This document shows positions 18,182-21,536 of a stretch of DNA of 21,536 bases, in pieces (the first letter of the stretch is position 1; every line of letters starts with the position of its first letter). The DNA comes from Prasinococcaceae sp. CCMP 1430 (lineage: Eukaryota > Prasinodermophyta > Palmophyllophyceae > Prasinococcales > Prasinococcaceae): assembly GCA_013416795.1 (NCBI GenBank), contig RQSC01000014.1:112302-133837 (forward strand). Reading direction: 5' to 3'. The notes under the pieces were generated by a model, which searched no databases, was not told where the DNA came from, and saw nothing but the letters and a program-made list of their open reading frames with translations. A program made the position numbers and the translations under genes.

Positions 18182-19564
18182 TTATTGTTGCGTGCTTTCG
18201 ACGCGTTCCACCGCGCCTTGTGCCGGCCCGCCGTCGCCCAAAGGCTTGCCCTCTCGCAAGCCCGGCGCGCCCTGATCGCCGTTTGCATACTCCGAGCTGT
18301 CCGCGAGCTGCGCCCCGTTCTGTGGCCCACCTGCAAGCTCGATCTCCGCAGCTGCTGGCGGTACCAGGCTGTTGTTCTTGCGGCCGCCGTTGGCTTCCTG
18401 AATTACCCCCCCCGCCCCATCGCTGCCCATGCCGTCCGTCTCCCACTGCCCCCCACCCGCGCCGCCGTTCGTGCCGGCCTCCATGCCGTCGATGTCGCCA
18501 TCGTCGTAGGATGCCATCGAGCCCGCCCTGGTCTGCGCGCCGCCCACCTTCGTGCGGAACTTGACCTTGGACTTCGGGATAGGCTTGCACCACGCCTCGA
18601 AGCAGTTGCCCATGCAGCCCACGTTGTACGGATTGGTATCAGCGTCGTACCTATAACGGAAGTTCTCGTACGTCGTCTGGTTTGTCGCCACCAGGTACGA
18701 GTGAAAGCCGCAAAGGCCGCCCACGAAGAAGGACATGAGGAAGGCGTAGATGGTGACGGCGAGCGCCATCGCGTTGTGCACGTTCTTGAGGACGGTGCCC
18801 AGCGAGTCGTCACAATCAGGCTGAGCGGCCCCGCCATCCGGGCACCGGCGATCAACGGCCAGCACGATCTGCGCGATCGAGGTGCCCATCACGTACAGCA
18901 GCAGGGCGGTCGTCGTGTACACGAACAGCAGGAAAAAGCGGTAGTTGCGCAGGCCGATGGTGACGCCCACCCAAGGGCAGTGGTGGTCGAACTTCTCCAC
19001 GCAGTTGTTCTGCACCGAGCAGTGGTGTGCGCGCGGCGGCTGGTAGAAGTTGACGGTGTCGTTCCAGCGCAAGGTCACGGGCTTGCCGTTCACCTGCACC
19101 GTCTTCGTGCGCGGGATGATGCCGTTCTGGTAGTCTTCCGCATCCGGCTCGGTCTTCCGCGGCAGGATGCCAGGCTCGGTGAACGCCGTCACGTACAGCC
19201 AGGCTTGCGACGCAAGCACCAGCGCTAAGCCGATGCCGAAGAGCGCCCACGATGTGTGCTTCGAGAGCTCTGGCAGCACCAGCACGAGCCAGAGCACGGC
19301 GGGCACAAGCGTCAGCATGGTGCTCATGATGAGCCCCCGCCAGCTGGGGCCGGTCACGAGGTGCCCCCTGCAGCAGAAGACCTCGTTGCCCTCCCACACC
19401 TGGTACAGCCGCACGGTGGGGCGTGCGGGTGGCCTGCTCACCGCGGCGGCAGCGCCCCCGGCGCCGGTGGCACGTGGCGCTGCCGCGCGCGCGGGTGCAC
19501 CGCCGCCGTCGACCCGGGGGGGCGTAGGGAGCGGGCTCTGCCCTTGGGACCCGGACCGAACCAT
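18182..19564 (-). CDS. DHHC-type palmitoyltransferase with degenerate zinc-binding region
   Basis: Integral membrane S-acyltransferase that would transfer palmitate to protein cysteines at Golgi, plasma or other membranes. From the ATG at 19564 it has 460 residues, with four hydrophobic segments at about 76-97, 105-125, 208-236 and 264-290. The catalytic DHHC (193-196) sits in EKFDHHCPWVGVTIGLRNYRF, between segments two and three. The TTxE motif (QTTYENFRYRYD) and the NPYNVG PaCCT-like motif follow segment four, and the Gly/Asp-rich tail is cytosolic by family rule. It is closest in pattern to the plant/protist PAT group. Oddly, four cysteines that bind zinc in other members are replaced (Asn168, Val171, Gln185, Thr202). 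The frame is open upstream to 19720 without an ATG, so an upstream exon is possible. It converges with the J-domain gene. Confidence 0.9.
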   Translation of the reverse strand: MVRSGSQGQSPLPTPPRVDGGGAPARAAAPRATGAGGAAAAVSRPPARPTVRLYQVWEGNEVFCCRGHLVTGPSWRGLIMSTMLTLVPAVLWLVLVLPELSKHTSWALFGIGLALVLASQAWLYVTAFTEPGILPRKTEPDAEDYQNGIIPRTKTVQVNGKPVTLRWNDTVNFYQPPRAHHCSVQNNCVEKFDHHCPWVGVTIGLRNYRFFLLFVYTTTALLLYVMGTSIAQIVLAVDRRCPDGGAAQPDCDDSLGTVLKNVHNAMALAVTIYAFLMSFFVGGLCGFHSYLVATNQTTYENFRYRYDADTNPYNVGCMGNCFEAWCKPIPKSKVKFRTKVGGAQTRAGSMASYDDGDIDGMEAGTNGGAGGGQWETDGMGSDGAGGVIQEANGGRKNNSLVPPAAAEIELAGGPQNGAQLADSSEYANGDQGAPGLREGKPLGDGGPAQGAVERVESTQQ

Positions 19565-20201
19565 GTCCGCCTCCTGGAACACGAATCGCTCGCCAACCGG
19601 CGGGCCGCTGCACGCGCAGAGCGCCGAGGCCGCCTCGGCGTCGGCCTGCTCGTCGGCCTCCGCCCACGCTCGCGCGGGCACGGGGAAGGCGCCTGAGCTC
19701 AGGGCCCCTATCGTGCCGCGCTAGAGGGCGGCGCGAGCCCGCGCACCGCGCACACTTCAAACACCTGCGCCCTGGCGCGGAGGGGTTGCGGCGCAACGCC
19801 GCGCCGTCGGGCGCCGCGCCACGCGGCGGGCCGGCAAGCAGGACCGGGCGGGTGCCACCGCCCCTTCTCCCTCGGCACCGCCCCCCACCCCACCCTACCC
19901 CCACAACCCCAGCTGCCCCGCCGCGCACGCACTGGCACCCACTCGGTCCCTCTCCCTTGCCCTACGCGCTGCTGCCGGCAACACCCCGGCGCGCGCGCGA
20001 ACCGACCCCGGCCGGCCCAATCGATTCGCTTCCCTGACCCGGGTCGTCCTCACGAACATCCCGGGTCTGACCACTCACAGACCGCGGTGAGGCGCAAGCA
20101 AGCTCCTATCGGCTACCAGCTGTCCTCCGTCCGCTGACTGATCGTCTCGCGCGCGGGCGGCTGCTCCGCGGCTCCATCCCAGAGTTTGATCCGCACGCGC
20201 G

Positions 20202-20220
20202 GCGCGCGCGCGCGCGTGCG
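20202..20220. repeat. Alternating CG/TG tract
   Basis: Nineteen bases of alternating purine and pyrimidine, mostly GC, in the divergent intergenic region. It resembles the runs at 245 and 7938, each also in a probable promoter region. Confidence 0.7.
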
Positions 20221-20291
20221 GTGTACGGAGTGACGCGTACTCAAACGACCGGCAGTGACTCTGCGCCGCAGAGGGAATGGGGGCGCGAATC

Positions 20292-20301
20292 AAATCGAAA
20301 T
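20292..20301 (+). promoter_or_regulatory. AAATCGAAAT decamer upstream of the F-box-like gene
   Basis: Third exact copy of the decamer (others at 7719 and 16163), again on the sense strand of the gene to its right and about 390 bases before the recognisable coding sequence. Confidence 0.4.
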
Positions 20302-20512
20302 TCCCTCTCGCGCGCGCTCGCGCCACGGGAGCGCGCGTTCGGATTCTTCTCCTTCCCCGCTGTGCGTGCCGCGTTTTCGCGCCGAGTTCCGAACGTGCGC
20401 CGAGGTCACCGCACAAGAAAAAAGGCGGTACAAAGCGCGAGAGCGCTCCGCGATTCTCGCGCGATTCCCGCCGCGACGGCGGGGGGGCTGACGTGGCGTG
20501 CGCGAAGGGACC

Positions 20513-20561
20513 GAGGGGGAGGGGGCGCGCGGGGGGAGGGGGGGGGAGGGGCCGGGGAAGG
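20513..20561 (+). repeat. G-rich quadruplex-prone stretch
   Basis: Several runs of four to nine G separated by one to four other bases. It lies between the decamer and the coding sequence, so it is probably in the leader or a first intron of the F-box-like gene. Confidence 0.6.
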
Positions 20562-20682
20562 AGGAGCGCGGTGGCAGAGGGAGTGCGCGCGACGTCGGGC
20601 GCGCGCACAGGCGTTTCACCCCCCTCCCACCTGGGCGCGGGGAGTGAGAAAGGAGGGAGGGAAGGGACGGGAGAGGCGCCAG

Positions 20683-21336
20683 CGCGCGGTGGCGCTCTCG
20701 CACGCGGCGCGCGAGCGCCTCCGCGCCGAACGCGCCGCGGCCGGCGCCGACTCCGTGTGGCGCGCGCTCGCCGAGCGCCGGTGGGCGGGCAAACAACAGA
20801 GCCTCGCAAGCGAGCGAGCGCGCCGGCCGGGCGAGAGCTGGCGGCAGGCGTACCTGCGCGAGGAGCGCGAGGCGCACCGCAGGAGCATCACGGTGGAGGA
20901 GCTGTGCGCGCGCCGGTGGGCATTTCGATTCAGGTGCGACCACGAGAAGCTGTGGTCCGAGCCGGACGCCGGCGGAGCTGCGCATGAGCTTGGCGTCGAA
21001 CCAGCAGCGCGTGCGGGCCCGACGTGCGACTTCTCGCCAGAGGGGCACTTCAAGAGCACTGTGCGCGGCGCGCCGTCGCAGCGGCGCCCCCTGGCCTGGC
21101 AGCTGGTGCCCGCGCCGCCTCCCTCGGGCGCAGGCTGGGAACGAGGCGCCGGCGCCGGCGCCGCCGGCATGGCCGAGGACACGGGCGCCGGCGCGGACGG
21201 CGCGAGCGCTGTGCGCGTCGGGGGATACCCGCCCCTGAAGGTCGAGCGCTCCCTCGACTGGGGATGGCGGCTGGAGAACTCGTTCGTCATCATCGAGTCC
21301 CTCGGGGCTTCCACTGCCGCCGCGGCCGCTTGCTGA
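20683..21336 (+). CDS. F-box-family-like protein, C-terminal part; 5' end unresolved
   Basis: The frame encodes DSVWRALAERRW, then SWRQAYLREEREAHRRSITV with EELCARRWAFRFRC, and near the end PPLKVERSLDWGWRLENSFV with IIESLGAS. This order (a WR-x-L-x-RRW element, an SWR-x-AY helix, I-T-x-EEL-C-x-x-x-W-x-FRF, and WGW-x-LEN near the C-terminus) is what I know from plant and algal F-box proteins downstream of the F-box. No F-box itself is seen, and no in-frame ATG precedes this part. The start given is an arbitrary point after an AG at 20681-20682. The frame is open further upstream to 20221 but is low-complexity there. Either an upstream exon supplies the F-box and start, or the gene is 5'-truncated. 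If functional, it would recruit substrates to an SCF ubiquitin ligase. Family assignment is from remembered pattern, not a search. Confidence 0.5.
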   Translation, partial: RAVALSHAARERLRAERAAAGADSVWRALAERRWAGKQQSLASERARRPGESWRQAYLREEREAHRRSITVEELCARRWAFRFRCDHEKLWSEPDAGGAAHELGVEPAARAGPTCDFSPEGHFKSTVRGAPSQRRPLAWQLVPAPPPSGAGWERGAGAGAAGMAEDTGAGADGASAVRVGGYPPLKVERSLDWGWRLENSFVIIESLGASTAAAAAC

Positions 21337-21536
21337 GCGCACGGCTAGGTGCCAGCTCGCGCCTGCCTAGCCGCCACACATGTATGTACGCTGTCGTTGT
21401 TTTTGTGCCGCGCGCCCCCGCGTCCCGAGCGCGCTCCCGCCCGCAGGCGCGCCGCCGCGACAGCCCCCCCCTTTCCCTCCGCCGTCGCGCCGACCGACCG
21501 GGCGCCTCGGCGCGACGGGCGGGGAGGGCGCGCGCG
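21337..21536. other. Right-hand flank, nothing recognised
   Basis: A short GC-rich flank after the F-box-like stop codon, with one less GC-rich patch (cacatgtatgtacgctgtcg) at about 21377-21396 that may mark the 3' end region. No gene is seen. Confidence 0.5.

Larger units (their letters stand above)
19565..20682. other. Divergent intergenic region, DHHC gene to F-box-like gene
   Basis: About 1.1 kb without a gene I can support. It contains GC-rich sequence next to the DHHC start, an alternating CG run (20202-20220), an AAATCGAAAT decamer (20292-20301) and a G-rich stretch (20513-20561) able to form quadruplexes. The only plus-strand ATG I find between about 19725 and 20980 is at 20277, in a different frame from the F-box-like sequence. 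Unrecognised 5' exons of that gene may lie here. Confidence 0.5.

Noticed and set aside
16702-18336. Minus-strand frame of 544 codons
   Set aside because: It is antisense to the J-domain gene and to the tail of the DHHC gene. The plus frame has an intact J domain.

Overview
The window is nuclear DNA from a compact, very GC-rich eukaryotic genome, most likely a unicellular alga. Every protein I recognise is eukaryotic: ribosomal eL31, importin-11, the ESCRT-III protein CHMP5/Vps60, the RNase P/MRP subunit Pop4/Rpp29, a DHHC palmitoyltransferase and an ABCB half-transporter. The threonine synthase is very close to the long, plastid-type enzyme of plants, which points to a photosynthetic lineage. 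I cannot name the species. A haptophyte or another high-GC microalga would fit, but that is a guess. Most genes have long uninterrupted reading frames. One spliced gene can be reconstructed convincingly (POP4, 108-nt intron), and three others show hints of splicing near their 5' ends.

Layout, left to right: an untranslated stretch with an AT-rich island (1-984); RPL31 (+); an ABCB half-transporter (-), convergent with RPL31; plastid-type threonine synthase (-); a small unrecognised gene (+), divergent from threonine synthase; a 1.3-kb gene-poor stretch; GMP synthase (+); POP4 (-), convergent with GMP synthase; importin-11 (+), divergent from POP4 across about 200 bp; CHMP5 (+); a class C J-domain protein (+); a DHHC palmitoyltransferase (-), convergent with it; and an F-box-family-like protein (+) whose 5' end is unresolved. 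Two single ambiguous bases (6576 and 8300) lie near the starts of threonine synthase and GMP synthase.

The genes do not form a pathway. They are housekeeping functions (translation, RNA processing, nuclear import, membrane remodelling, protein lipidation, Thr and GMP synthesis) packed as single eukaryotic genes. I found no mobile element, CRISPR array, tRNA, rRNA or gene cluster that would be a new system. The points most worth a second look are: the palmitoyltransferase, which keeps its DHHC catalytic motif but has lost four zinc-ligand cysteines; an exact decamer, AAATCGAAAT, found in AT-rich islands upstream of three plus-strand genes; and the long, repetitive acidic extension of the ABC transporter.
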